A stretch of DNA of 64,000 nucleotides. It comes from Pseudomonas caricapapayae. GTDB taxonomy: Bacteria; Pseudomonadota; Gammaproteobacteria; Pseudomonadales; Pseudomonadaceae. The stretch covers positions 1 to 64,000 of the forward strand of contig NZ_LJPW01000012.1 of NCBI RefSeq assembly GCF_001400735.1, read 5' to 3'. Of the stretch, positions 49,294 to 57,566 are shown in pieces (positions within the stretch are counted from its first letter, which is position 1; each line of letters opens with the position of its first letter). A program made the position numbers and the translations under genes. The notes under the pieces are model-generated. The model did not search any database. It was not told the DNA's origin and saw only the letters and a program-made list of their open reading frames with translations.

Positions 49294-49743
49294 TTACAGG
49301 TCGAAATCGGACGGGTTCAGGCCAAGCTCTCGACAGATCGTGCGGCACACTTCCCGCTCTTTCTCATCGAAGCTGCCATCGGCGCCACCGATAGCACAGC
49401 AGACGCGCACCAGCAAACGGGCAGCATCTTCTTTCTTTTTGATCTTGCCGATGGTTTTCAACGCTTCGGCACGGCCAATTTCAAAATCGAACTCGAACTT
49501 GGAGCAGGCATCCTGAAAACCCTGAATGACTTCCTTCATGTCAAAAACTTTCAGCTCCTGAGAGTTCTGAATGAAGCCTGCCATTTTCTGCTTTTCACTG
49601 GAGCTGATATCGCCGTCTGCGGCCGATACCAGAGCACAGCCGGAAACCACAGCCTCCATGAATTCACGATTCTTGAACTTCGAGACTTCCGAAGCCAGCT
49701 TGTCGCGAGCAGCGGTCGCATTTGTTTTCAACCAGTCCAGCAT
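49294..49743 (-). CDS. terB: TerB, tellurite resistance protein
   Basis: This 149-residue cytoplasmic helical protein is a classic TerB domain. Two acidic metal-binding repeats are visible, SAADGDISSSEKQK and GGADGSFDEKERE. It is thought to bridge TerC at the membrane and the TerD-type proteins. It sits between terA and terC, giving the usual A-B-C-D-E order. Confidence 0.93.
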   Translation of the reverse strand: MLDWLKTNATAARDKLASEVSKFKNREFMEAVVSGCALVSAADGDISSSEKQKMAGFIQNSQELKVFDMKEVIQGFQDACSKFEFDFEIGRAEALKTIGKIKKKEDAARLLVRVCCAIGGADGSFDEKEREVCRTICRELGLNPSDFDL

Positions 49744-49794
49744 GTCTATCTCCCATGAGGCGGCACAGCCAGCCCAGAAATACCACGGTATTGT

Positions 49795-51000
49795 TTACTT
49801 GGAACCGGCAGCCCAGCGCATGCCCCAGCCATAGGCTTTGTCCATGTTGCTGTGGCCGTTATGGAAATCCACACGACGTGTCACCTTGACCGCACCATTG
49901 TCGTTTTCCAGCAAAGCAATTGCACACATGCCCTGACGCCCGCCCTCTTCGTTAAGGCGGACCTCGATAGGTGGCTGACCCGGCGCATGAATGGTGACGA
50001 CCCCGTCGGTTTCTTTCCAGTTCGGCGCACCTTCATAGATGAACGCATAGACCAGAATGCGGCGGATCTTGTTCCAGTGCGCGCCATTGATGTGCAGCCA
50101 TTCGCCATCACTGATCGAGCCGGTGCGGTCATCACCCATCAATTTGATGAAAGGCTCGGTGTCGAGCGAACCGAACGAGTTGCCCAGCGCCTGAACAGCG
50201 CCTTTCAAGCCGTCCTGCAATTCGAAGAGGCAGCCTACATCAAGGTCGATGGCATTGCTCTTCTTCATCGAGAAGAAGCCGCCGCCTTTGCTGTCACTGC
50301 GACGGTTCCAGTTCAGGTTGACCCGGATTTCTCCGAAACCGGCGCTGGATTTTTCCAGACTGATCGAAGCACGGGTCTTGTCCAGCGTGATCTTGCTGAG
50401 ACTGACGGTCGACCTGACGGCAGGTGCAGGTGCAGGTGCAGGTGCAGGTGCAGGTGCAGGTGCAGGTGCAGGTGCAGGTGCAGGCTGATCCTGAGGCGCG
50501 GACACTTCAATGCCAAAGTTTTTTGCCAACGGCTCAAGGCCGCCTGCAAACCCCTGGGCCACGCAACGGAATTTCCACACGCCCTGACGCAGATAGAACT
50601 CGCCCAGGATCAGCGCGGTTTCTTTCATGCCGTTGGTGGGGATATCCGCTTCGATACCGCCAGTGATGCTCAATGCCAATCGTGACACGCTGCCAAAGCT
50701 GGCCTTGTTCTCGTAAAGGGTGGCCGTCAGGGCAACTTTCTCGATGACGGAGTCCAGACGGCTCGGGTCAAAACTGAACACAGCACGCCCGGCCGATGCT
50801 TCTGTTTGCTGGACCGCACCGCCGTTTACGCTTTTCTGGCCATAGAAACACATGTCCTGGTCGCCACGCACCTTGCCAGTGCCGGTCAGCAGGAATGCAG
50901 ACACGTCGATATCCGCATCCGCCAGCGGCGAGTAATTGACCTCGATCGTCAATGGACCTGCAGCGACTGGCGCGTTGGCACCCGGGACAAGTCGGGTCAT
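49795..51000 (-). CDS. terA: TerA-like protein with duplicated TerD-type domains
   Basis: This 401-residue protein has an N-terminal TerD-type domain (residues 1-170; FLLTGTGKVRGDQDMCFYGQ), a long Pro-Ala linker (about residues 174-195) and a C-terminal TerA-specific domain (SNAIDLDVGCLFEL, LMGDDRTGSISDGEWLHIN). Acidic calcium-type loops occur in both parts. The linker is coded by a hexamer array. The start overlaps terZ by 4 bases (ATGA). Confidence 0.9.
   Translation of the reverse strand: MTRLVPGANAPVAAGPLTIEVNYSPLADADIDVSAFLLTGTGKVRGDQDMCFYGQKSVNGGAVQQTEASAGRAVFSFDPSRLDSVIEKVALTATLYENKASFGSVSRLALSITGGIEADIPTNGMKETALILGEFYLRQGVWKFRCVAQGFAGGLEPLAKNFGIEVSAPQDQPAPAPAPAPAPAPAPAPAPAPAVRSTVSLSKITLDKTRASISLEKSSAGFGEIRVNLNWNRRSDSKGGGFFSMKKSNAIDLDVGCLFELQDGLKGAVQALGNSFGSLDTEPFIKLMGDDRTGSISDGEWLHINGAHWNKIRRILVYAFIYEGAPNWKETDGVVTIHAPGQPPIEVRLNEEGGRQGMCAIALLENDNGAVKVTRRVDFHNGHSNMDKAYGWGMRWAAGSK
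50421..50484 (-). repeat. In-frame hexamer array in terA, about 10.7 copies
   Basis: On the plus strand CAGGTG is repeated ten times from 50421 to 50480 and continues with CAGG. On the coding strand this is (CCTGCA)n, giving Pro-Ala repeats. The unit is identical to that at 44671-44706. Perfect identity over the array suggests recent expansion. Confidence 0.93.
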
Positions 51001-51590
51001 GCGCGCACAGCTCCAATCGCCAGTTCGACCAGGTCATCGGCAGTGCGGCCGTTGGTAACCTGCCCTACCGCGGTGAAATCCCAGCCTGCCGGGGTACGCG
51101 CCAGGTAGGACATCACCACGCCGGTGTGCTGACCTTTCTCGGACAGATCGAAGCGACCCAGTTCGTTGCGGCTGCCCAGATCGACGATACGGCAGTAGGC
51201 ATTGGCGACTTTTTCAAAATTCTGACCGGTGAACGAGTTGACCGTGAACACCAGGTATTTGACGGTGGCTGGCAGTTTCTCCAGGTCGACACTGATGGTT
51301 TCATCGTCGCCCGCACCTTCGCCGGTGCGATTGTCACCCGAATGCTGAATGGCACCGTCGCGTGACTGCAATTGGCGGAACCAGACAAGATCAAGAGGCT
51401 TCTTGTCGGCGTCGAGCATGATGCAGGACGCGTCCAGATCGATGTCACCGCCGCCACCGCCGAGCAATTTGCCGAAGAAGCCAGTGGCTTTTTCAGGGTC
51501 CCATCCAAGGCCCATGCTGACTTTCTTGAGGCCGGTCCCAGCGGTTTTCTCGAGTGAGATCGTCTGGTTCTTTGCCAAAGTGAGTGCCAT
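50997..51590 (-). CDS. terZ: TerD-family protein, TerZ type
   Basis: This 197-residue protein has the TerD core (DIDLDASCIMLDADKK; GDNRTGEGAGDDE) but with a Gly-rich insert (FFGKLLGGGGGD, residues about 38-49) and a shorter C-terminal half, as in TerZ/TerX. The ATG at 51590 has GGAGCG upstream; four codons earlier another start is possible. It leads the terZ-A-B-C-D-E block, 47 bp after the HAD-IB gene. Confidence 0.87.
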   Translation of the reverse strand: MALTLAKNQTISLEKTAGTGLKKVSMGLGWDPEKATGFFGKLLGGGGGDIDLDASCIMLDADKKPLDLVWFRQLQSRDGAIQHSGDNRTGEGAGDDETISVDLEKLPATVKYLVFTVNSFTGQNFEKVANAYCRIVDLGSRNELGRFDLSEKGQHTGVVMSYLARTPAGWDFTAVGQVTNGRTADDLVELAIGAVRA

Positions 51591-51637
51591 TTTTCGCTCC
51601 ATGTGGACGTCGGAATTCGGATAAAAGTGTTACAGCC

Positions 51638-52384
51638 TTACCGTGTTGGCCCGTCATTGCCATCAGGATTGTGTAACTTGGCGTTAACGGGACCTTTATA
51701 ACGGCCTCGACGCCACGTCGGATGGAACAGACGCCAGTGCGCATCCTGAGCAGCGGCGAGCAATTCGTGATCCCCCCGCGTGTCGCCCCAGGCACGTACC
51801 CGGAACTGCGTAAGCGGCCCGTAAACACTTTCAAGACGCGCAACCTTGGAGTCGCAACGGCAGTTGCTGCCCTCGATCAGTCCGGTCAATTTGCCGTCGA
51901 TGACTTCCAGATTGGTGCCGATCAGCTCCACTTTCAAGCGATCAGCGAAGGGTTGCAGGACCATAGCAGGCGATGCTGAACAAAGCGTGACAATGGCACC
52001 CTTCTCGATTTCGGCGGCGATCGATTCCAGCGCAGCAGGGCGCATGAGGCGACTCCAGTGCGACTGGCAGAACGCTTCGGCCTTTTGCTGCAGCCATTGC
52101 ACCTCGACGCCGCTGAGAAACGCCTTGATAAGGCGGCCCTTCAGCTCGTCGCGGGTCACACGCTTGGCCAGATAACCAATGCTCGGCAATACCAGCCGGG
52201 CCATGCGCACAGAGAAGGCCCGTTGTCCGAAAGCGAACTTGAGAAACGGCACAAAGCTGTCGTGCCGGGTAATGGTCCCGTCGAAATCGAAAACCGCCAG
52301 CAGGCGTTGCTCCACTTCGATTTCAAGATCAGGCCCTGCTGGTTGAAGATCAGGTTCTACGGTTTCAAGGTCAGGTTCTATCAT
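51638..52384 (-). CDS. HAD-IB family phosphatase of the Ter biosynthetic cassette
   Basis: This 248-residue HAD hydrolase has motif I FDFDGTITRHDS (Asp nucleophile near residue 33), motif II TLCSASPAM and motif IV AWGDTRGDHELL. The first about 24 residues form an acidic repeat of (E/G)PDL units (MIEPDLETVEPDLQPAGPDL), unusual for the family. Its ATG follows the aldolase stop directly (TAG ATG). Substrate unknown; a phosphate-removal step in the cassette product pathway is inferred. Confidence 0.85.
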   Translation of the reverse strand: MIEPDLETVEPDLQPAGPDLEIEVEQRLLAVFDFDGTITRHDSFVPFLKFAFGQRAFSVRMARLVLPSIGYLAKRVTRDELKGRLIKAFLSGVEVQWLQQKAEAFCQSHWSRLMRPAALESIAAEIEKGAIVTLCSASPAMVLQPFADRLKVELIGTNLEVIDGKLTGLIEGSNCRCDSKVARLESVYGPLTQFRVRAWGDTRGDHELLAAAQDAHWRLFHPTWRRGRYKGPVNAKLHNPDGNDGPTR

Positions 52385-53335
52385 CTAGCTAACTGCCTCA
52401 GCGAGTCGAATGCTGGCATCCATGATCGAAGCGGGTGCGGATAACACTCCATGCCATTTGGCGCGCTCCATGATGTGGGTTGCCCATTTGTAATGGGTAG
52501 CCGGTTCACACATCGCATCGTTGTACTTGAACACTGCGGGGGCCACAGAGTTCAAAATCATCCGGGCGGAGTTCATGTCCTCCAGACTGACGCGGAGTGC
52601 ATTCTGAATGATATTGACCTGCGAGGGGTGAATTGCCGTTTTACCGACCAGCCCGTTGGTAATATCCAGCGCCAGCTCATGCTCCAGAATGTCCGGAGTG
52701 GCCAGTTGCTCGAACACCGGCGCGGTGAGTGCAAAGCCCTGCGAGCCCATTACGCCAGCCAGCATCGGGATGACATACCCCATTGGGGTGGAATACAGGG
52801 TCATGGCCGGATTGCGACGCAGCCCCAGACAGCCCATCAGGTCATTGCCACCGATGCGCAAGGCGATTATCCGCTCGTAAAGGCTGGCCTTCAACGCCTC
52901 ACCCAGCTCGACCATTGCCGTCGGATTGAACACTTCCGGTGTTTCCAGCGTAGGCATCAGCGCCAGCGCCGGGTTGGTCACAGCCTGCTCCCAGCTTGTC
53001 AGGCTTTTCAGCGAGAGCTTGGGGACAACGAACCCGTCAACGTGCGCCATCAGCGGCCAGTCGTTGAGAATCCGCGCCATCGCCGCGTCTCTCGGGCGAA
53101 CGAACAACAGCGGACCATTGGCCGGACGGCCGTCACGGTCCTGAATGCGGGTCAGCACCTGGCGAAGGTTGACCAGCGCCGTGTCGACATCGATCAGCGC
53201 TACCGCATCTTCCAGGCACACAACCAACGAACGCAACTCGGGAATCTTTTCACCGAACACCACATCGACGATGTCGTCCCGGGTAGCAGGCATGTACAGC
53301 GTTGCCCCCAGCGCGTAAGGCGAGAATAAGGCCAT
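52385..53335 (-). CDS. HpcH/HpaI aldolase/citrate lyase beta-like protein
   Basis: This 316-residue TIM-barrel protein resembles CitE and HpcH/HpaI aldolases, with VCLEDAVAL near residue 40, LALMPTLETPEVF, and GNDLMGCLGL as metal-site segments, and GLVGKTAIHPSQVNI near the C-terminus. In Ter cassettes such enzymes are predicted to act on a phosphoribosyl-linked C-C bond. It overlaps the PRTase gene upstream by 1 base, so it belongs to the same operon. Confidence 0.87.
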   Translation of the reverse strand: MALFSPYALGATLYMPATRDDIVDVVFGEKIPELRSLVVCLEDAVALIDVDTALVNLRQVLTRIQDRDGRPANGPLLFVRPRDAAMARILNDWPLMAHVDGFVVPKLSLKSLTSWEQAVTNPALALMPTLETPEVFNPTAMVELGEALKASLYERIIALRIGGNDLMGCLGLRRNPAMTLYSTPMGYVIPMLAGVMGSQGFALTAPVFEQLATPDILEHELALDITNGLVGKTAIHPSQVNIIQNALRVSLEDMNSARMILNSVAPAVFKYNDAMCEPATHYKWATHIMERAKWHGVLSAPASIMDASIRLAEAVS

Positions 53336-54429
53336 TAGCTCAGACTCCGAATGATGGTCACTGCCCGATAAGGGCCCAGGACATCGCCGACTTCTTCAAC
53401 GGGAATGCCCGCTTTTTCTGTCAAATGCAGTAGCAACTGCACATCGCTGTCAGCGAGATTGCGTACCAGCACATGATCCGGTACGCGGCGCATCACCGCT
53501 CTAGTGGCTTCGGCAATGCCCGGCTTGATGCGATTGAGGTTATTGATCTCGAAGCGCTCGGCCAGGCGGTCGATCACCTGCAATGCGCCAGCCTTGAGTT
53601 CGGTTCGCTGACGCAGCGTCCAGGGTGTCAAGGTGAGCGTAGAAGTGTTTTGACGACGCTGGTTGTCGATCTGTTCAATAAAAGACTGCGTGACGTCGTG
53701 CCTCTGCAACTGCTCGTACACCACACAACCGTGCAGCCCGCCGTCGGTCGGCCAGATGGAGCGTGACACCAGACCGGACACCGTGGCACCCAGGATCCCG
53801 GAGGGAATCACCCAGTCTTCCGCCGACGCTGCCAGCCAGGCGCTGCCGCAGGGGTCGGCCAGCACGACCAGCCGTGGCTCATCGGGAAAACGTGCATCGC
53901 CCGCCAGACTGCGACGGATCTCACCTGAAATAGCACCCTTGCCGGTCCAGCCGTCGACAAACACGATGTTCTGCGCGCCATGGGCCTGGATAATGGCTTC
54001 CAGTGCCACGTTATCGATACCACGATCACGAACGATACTGATGCCGTAGTGATGCGTTTCGCGGCCAAGATCGATCAGCGCCCGGCGCAGCAGCACACCC
54101 AGCGGCAAGCCGGCGCGTACAAATGACACCAGAACGATTTCAGCGCCGGTGCATTCCCGGTCAAGCGCCTGCGCCAGGGCTTGCACGTCACCGGCCATGC
54201 GCGTGCCGTTCTGGCTGAGCGCCCGCTCATACAATGCCTTGTGAGCGGTGCTGGGGGCAGACTCCTCGCTGATCATTTCCGAATAATGCTTCTGCCGCGT
54301 CTGGATCAGGCGCTCCTTCTCCTCGAAGCTGGTGGTCTGCATCGCGATGCTGCGCAGCAGAAAATGCACGTCATCGTGCAGATAACTGCCGCTGCCAACC
54401 GTGTCGAGCCCGTGAACGGGATCACTCAT
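53335..54429 (-). CDS. StiP-type phosphoribosyltransferase with C-terminal PELOTA-like domain
   Basis: This 364-residue protein has a PRTase-type core (IVLVSFVRAGLPLGVLLRRA; NIVFVDGWTGKGAISGE, with the PRPP-binding loop VDGWTGKG) and a C-terminal PELOTA-like RNA-binding module (VLVRNLADSDVQLLLHLTEK...). It has also been labelled cysteine protease StiP in databases; the PRTase reading fits the residues better. The start MSDPVHGLD at 54429 is inside the longer frame that opens at 54711. It overlaps the HAD gene by 8 bases. Confidence 0.85.
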   Translation of the reverse strand: MSDPVHGLDTVGSGSYLHDDVHFLLRSIAMQTTSFEEKERLIQTRQKHYSEMISEESAPSTAHKALYERALSQNGTRMAGDVQALAQALDRECTGAEIVLVSFVRAGLPLGVLLRRALIDLGRETHHYGISIVRDRGIDNVALEAIIQAHGAQNIVFVDGWTGKGAISGEIRRSLAGDARFPDEPRLVVLADPCGSAWLAASAEDWVIPSGILGATVSGLVSRSIWPTDGGLHGCVVYEQLQRHDVTQSFIEQIDNQRRQNTSTLTLTPWTLRQRTELKAGALQVIDRLAERFEINNLNRIKPGIAEATRAVMRRVPDHVLVRNLADSDVQLLLHLTEKAGIPVEEVGDVLGPYRAVTIIRSLS

Positions 54430-55180
54430 GTGCTGCTCCGACAAACATTTTCGCCAACTGACTGCGGGCAGGGGTCGCCCACCAGTGGCACTCGTCCATG
54501 AAACCCAGGTCGGTAATGCTGTCGCCAAAACCGAGCACCGGGCGTTCGCCATTGATCGCCCTGTCGCGCCGCAGCCATTCCTGCACCGCGTAGCGCTTGG
54601 CCAGCCCCTCGGGCAGAAAGGCAAGGTTGTTGCCATTGCCGTGAATATGCATGCCATCGAGCAAGCCGCGGGCCCGCACTTCGGCCAGCACTTTGGTGAG
54701 GATGCTGTCATCGCTCTTGTTGTGCTTGGTCACCACGTAATGAAACAGCTGCGCCTCTTCAACCACCCAGCCGCGCAGTGAAAAACCCAGTTCCTGACCA
54801 ATCGCCAGTGTGGTGGCAGACAGTTCATGCAGACGCGACTGATAGCTGGCCAGGGTCTGTTTCATCTGCTCGTTCCAGTCAGGGTCCAGTCGACCCATGA
54901 CATCGAGCATCACACCACCGTGCGAACAGATCGCGCCTGCGGCGAACGGCAGTTTGACCCGACTGTAGGCCTCGACACTGCGCGCCGTCACCGGCACGAC
55001 GTCCGAATGGGCCAGCAGCCAGTGCGCGAAGGACTTCTGCACGTTGGTCATGTAACCGTTGGCGTTACCAGCGATGTCGAGGGTTGCGACATGCTTTTCA
55101 ATGTCAGCAGGGGTTTTGCGCGCGGTCTGGAACAGCGTGTCGTCCAGATCGACGAAGATCAGCGGGCGCTCGTTACTCAT
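54422..55180 (-). CDS. HAD-family phosphatase of the Ter cassette
   Basis: This 252-residue HAD protein has motif I FVDLDDTLFQTA at residues 8-19, motif II TARSVEAYSRV, and motif IV LGFGDSITDLGFMDE. The cap region is of the Cof/trehalose-phosphatase type. It differs from the other cassette HAD (HAD-IB) and so should act on another intermediate. It overlaps the genes on both sides by 8 bases. Confidence 0.85.
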   Translation of the reverse strand: MSNERPLIFVDLDDTLFQTARKTPADIEKHVATLDIAGNANGYMTNVQKSFAHWLLAHSDVVPVTARSVEAYSRVKLPFAAGAICSHGGVMLDVMGRLDPDWNEQMKQTLASYQSRLHELSATTLAIGQELGFSLRGWVVEEAQLFHYVVTKHNKSDDSILTKVLAEVRARGLLDGMHIHGNGNNLAFLPEGLAKRYAVQEWLRRDRAINGERPVLGFGDSITDLGFMDECHWWATPARSQLAKMFVGAAHE

Positions 55181-56306
55181 CGCAGATGACCTCGGCGTTC
55201 AGCGCTTCGATAAGCTCGGCAGGCACCGCCTGCCTTGGGGTTTCGGTGCAGATCAGCACCCGGTCGAACTGACCCGGCCTTACGTTGTAAAGAAAATTGG
55301 GAATGCCCAGCCCATAGTTGTCGGAGAAAGACAGCGCATGATCGATGGCATGCCCCAAGGCAATCGGTGAACGGCTGGTAGAGCTGAAATGCACATCGGC
55401 CCCAGCTTTTTCCAGACGCTCGGCCAGCAGAAACGGACGCCAGACGAACTCGCTGGTGCCCACGACCAGAACGCGTTCACCAGTTTTGACCGTGAGCCCG
55501 GGAGCCAGCGTATCGGCCACCGACAGCACGCCCATCCGCCCCCAGTCGTTGGCGGTCACCAGCGGCCAGTCGCCCATTGCGACGGTGCCGACCTCCGGCA
55601 TGTCCGGCAATGGCGCACTCACGTCCTCATCGAAGGAATACGAGCCTTGCAACAGCGAGACCTGCTCCGCCACTGCCCCCATCGATGAGCTGACCGCTCC
55701 GGCCGACCAGTCGGTGAGCACGCAGGTCACCACCCGCTCGATCTTGCTCAACCCGGCTTCGACCAGCGCCTGATGCAGATTGATGAAGGTCTTGCCCGTC
55801 GAAGCCTCGTCGTCGACCAGCACCAGCGAGCGTGCGCCAAGCATCATCTCGCGTAACGCCGGATCGACCGGCAGATGAATAAGGTGAGCGCTGGCGTGGC
55901 TATGCTCTTCTTCAAAACGGGCAAACAGCTGGCTACCGGTCGGATGGCGCGTGCTGACCAGATACAAGGCATCAGGGCGCGTTTCGCTGTAGGCACGGTG
56001 CACCCCGGCACCGAGGCCGACTGCCGTTTCGGCCATGCCGATGACCAGCACCGGACCGGGCAGGTCTGCCGGGATCTTGTGCGCCAGGTCCTGAAAGCTT
56101 TTCAGCATCACGCCCGGGCGCGCAGGGATATGGCGCCCCAGCACTCGGGACACGAACAGAAAAGCACGCTTGGGGTTGCGCCGCTCGGCAAAGCCGAACA
56201 GGGAGTCCGGAGCAATGGTCGACGAATCGACACTGACATCGAGGCGACCACGAAGCAGATCAGCACGAAGCTTTGTAGGGTTGGAAAAAGCTGCGCTGCT
56301 GTCCAT
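55173..56306 (-). CDS. Phosphoribosyltransferase with C-terminal TRSP domain
   Basis: This 377-residue protein has an orotate-PRTase-like N-terminal half with VLVIGMAETAVGLGAG and the PRPP loop LVLVDDEASTGKT (about residue 165), and a C-terminal TRSP domain (residues about 250-377) containing FSSTSRSPIALG, near the name-giving signature. Its place between the TerD-trypsin gene and the HAD gene matches predicted Ter biosynthetic operons. AGGAA precedes the ATG. Confidence 0.87.
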   Translation of the reverse strand: MDSSAAFSNPTKLRADLLRGRLDVSVDSSTIAPDSLFGFAERRNPKRAFLFVSRVLGRHIPARPGVMLKSFQDLAHKIPADLPGPVLVIGMAETAVGLGAGVHRAYSETRPDALYLVSTRHPTGSQLFARFEEEHSHASAHLIHLPVDPALREMMLGARSLVLVDDEASTGKTFINLHQALVEAGLSKIERVVTCVLTDWSAGAVSSSMGAVAEQVSLLQGSYSFDEDVSAPLPDMPEVGTVAMGDWPLVTANDWGRMGVLSVADTLAPGLTVKTGERVLVVGTSEFVWRPFLLAERLEKAGADVHFSSTSRSPIALGHAIDHALSFSDNYGLGIPNFLYNVRPGQFDRVLICTETPRQAVPAELIEALNAEVICDE

Positions 56307-56372
56307 CGATAAATTCCTGATTAACGGGGCCGCAGCCCCAGACGCCTGCGGATTGAGCAGGCAACACCGATT

Positions 56373-57512
56373 TCACTGACGTGAGGCTTCGACGAGCCAC
56401 AACGATGACTGGGCGGTGCGCGAGATTTCGGTGGTGGTGTACGACCTTTCCGCACGGGCATGCGGCGCATCGATGCGGCAAGCCTGCAGAAAGGACATAA
56501 GCAGTGCGGACTTCACGGCGAAGTTCATGTTTTGCCCGTCCGGCACGGTGGACGTCACCATGCCGATCACCGCACCACCGTTATCGAATAACGGACTACC
56601 GCTGGAGCCCGGCTGAATCGGGGCCGTGAACTGGAACAGGCTGGCGTCATTGTGCAGGCCGAACAAACCGGAGATACCGCCCTGAGTCACCTGCAGCCCG
56701 CCGCCGGAAATGGACGCCAGTGGATAACCCAAGACCGCTACGGTATCACCCGGCTCACAGCCCTGCCCGTCCCGGAATGTAACCGGAGACAACGGCGGTG
56801 CGCCTTGCACGCGCAGCAGCGCGATGTCGTTGCGACGGTCGATCACCACCGGCTCGGCCTTGTAACGACCCTCCAGTGAAGTGATATAGAACACGCCCAT
56901 GTCTTCGATAACATGCGCACAGGTCATGACGTGCGCAGGACCTACCACAAACGCCGTACCCGTCGCCGACTCATGCCGAGGCGCGCTACCGGCCGCTCCG
57001 GACGGGCGGCGCGGATGACGGTCGTCGACCTCCAGCCCGATCTTGCGCCCGAACGCCGACAGCCCATACGCAGAACCTTCGCTCAGCGCACGGAATTTCC
57101 ACTGTTCGTTACGCTTGTAGAACTCGCCGATGATGATCGCCGCTTCGCCGTTATCGCGCAGGTCCAGGCGGTGCTCGATGTCGCCATCCACCTTGAGGTG
57201 CAGGCTGCCGATATCACGGACCGGCCCCATGGCCGCATACACGTAGACCATCAACAGCACGCGATCACTGCCGCTCGGGAGCCTGTCCAGCCTGAGCGTA
57301 CAGCCGACATCCTGAGGGCCGCCGCTCCACTCCATCCAGTTCTGTTCCTGATGCAGCAGCGCCGGATCGCCCATAGGCTGGCGCTTGTCGTTGACCGCCA
57401 GCAAGGCGACAGCGGCGTATTCACCGAACACCGAAGATTGACCGCTCTCCAGGTTCCAGGAGCAGTGGGCGCCAGCTAAAGCAGTATTTGCACCTGGCGC
57501 AAGAAGCTTCAT
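56373..57512 (-). CDS. TerD-domain protein fused to a trypsin-like serine protease
   Basis: This 379-residue protein joins an N-terminal TerD-type domain (residues 1-165; IGEFYKRNEQWKFRALSEGSAY) to a C-terminal trypsin/HtrA-like protease domain. The catalytic triad can be read in sequence: His in MTCAHVI, Asp in RRNDIALLRV, Ser in QPGSSGSPLFDN. It has no signal peptide or membrane segment, so it should be cytosolic and act together with the Ter complex. GGAGG precedes its ATG. It is second in the cassette, 54 bp after the ATP-grasp gene. Confidence 0.88.
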   Translation of the reverse strand: MKLLAPGANTALAGAHCSWNLESGQSSVFGEYAAVALLAVNDKRQPMGDPALLHQEQNWMEWSGGPQDVGCTLRLDRLPSGSDRVLLMVYVYAAMGPVRDIGSLHLKVDGDIEHRLDLRDNGEAAIIIGEFYKRNEQWKFRALSEGSAYGLSAFGRKIGLEVDDRHPRRPSGAAGSAPRHESATGTAFVVGPAHVMTCAHVIEDMGVFYITSLEGRYKAEPVVIDRRNDIALLRVQGAPPLSPVTFRDGQGCEPGDTVAVLGYPLASISGGGLQVTQGGISGLFGLHNDASLFQFTAPIQPGSSGSPLFDNGGAVIGMVTSTVPDGQNMNFAVKSALLMSFLQACRIDAPHARAERSYTTTEISRTAQSSLWLVEASRQ

Positions 57513-57566
57513 GCCCGATCCTCCCTGATAAGAGCGATTAGTGATAGCAAAAATCTATTATCGCGA

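Noticed and set aside
50421..50484. Regular short repeat considered as a CRISPR-like array.
   Set aside because: The unit is 6 bp with no spacers and lies inside a coding frame.
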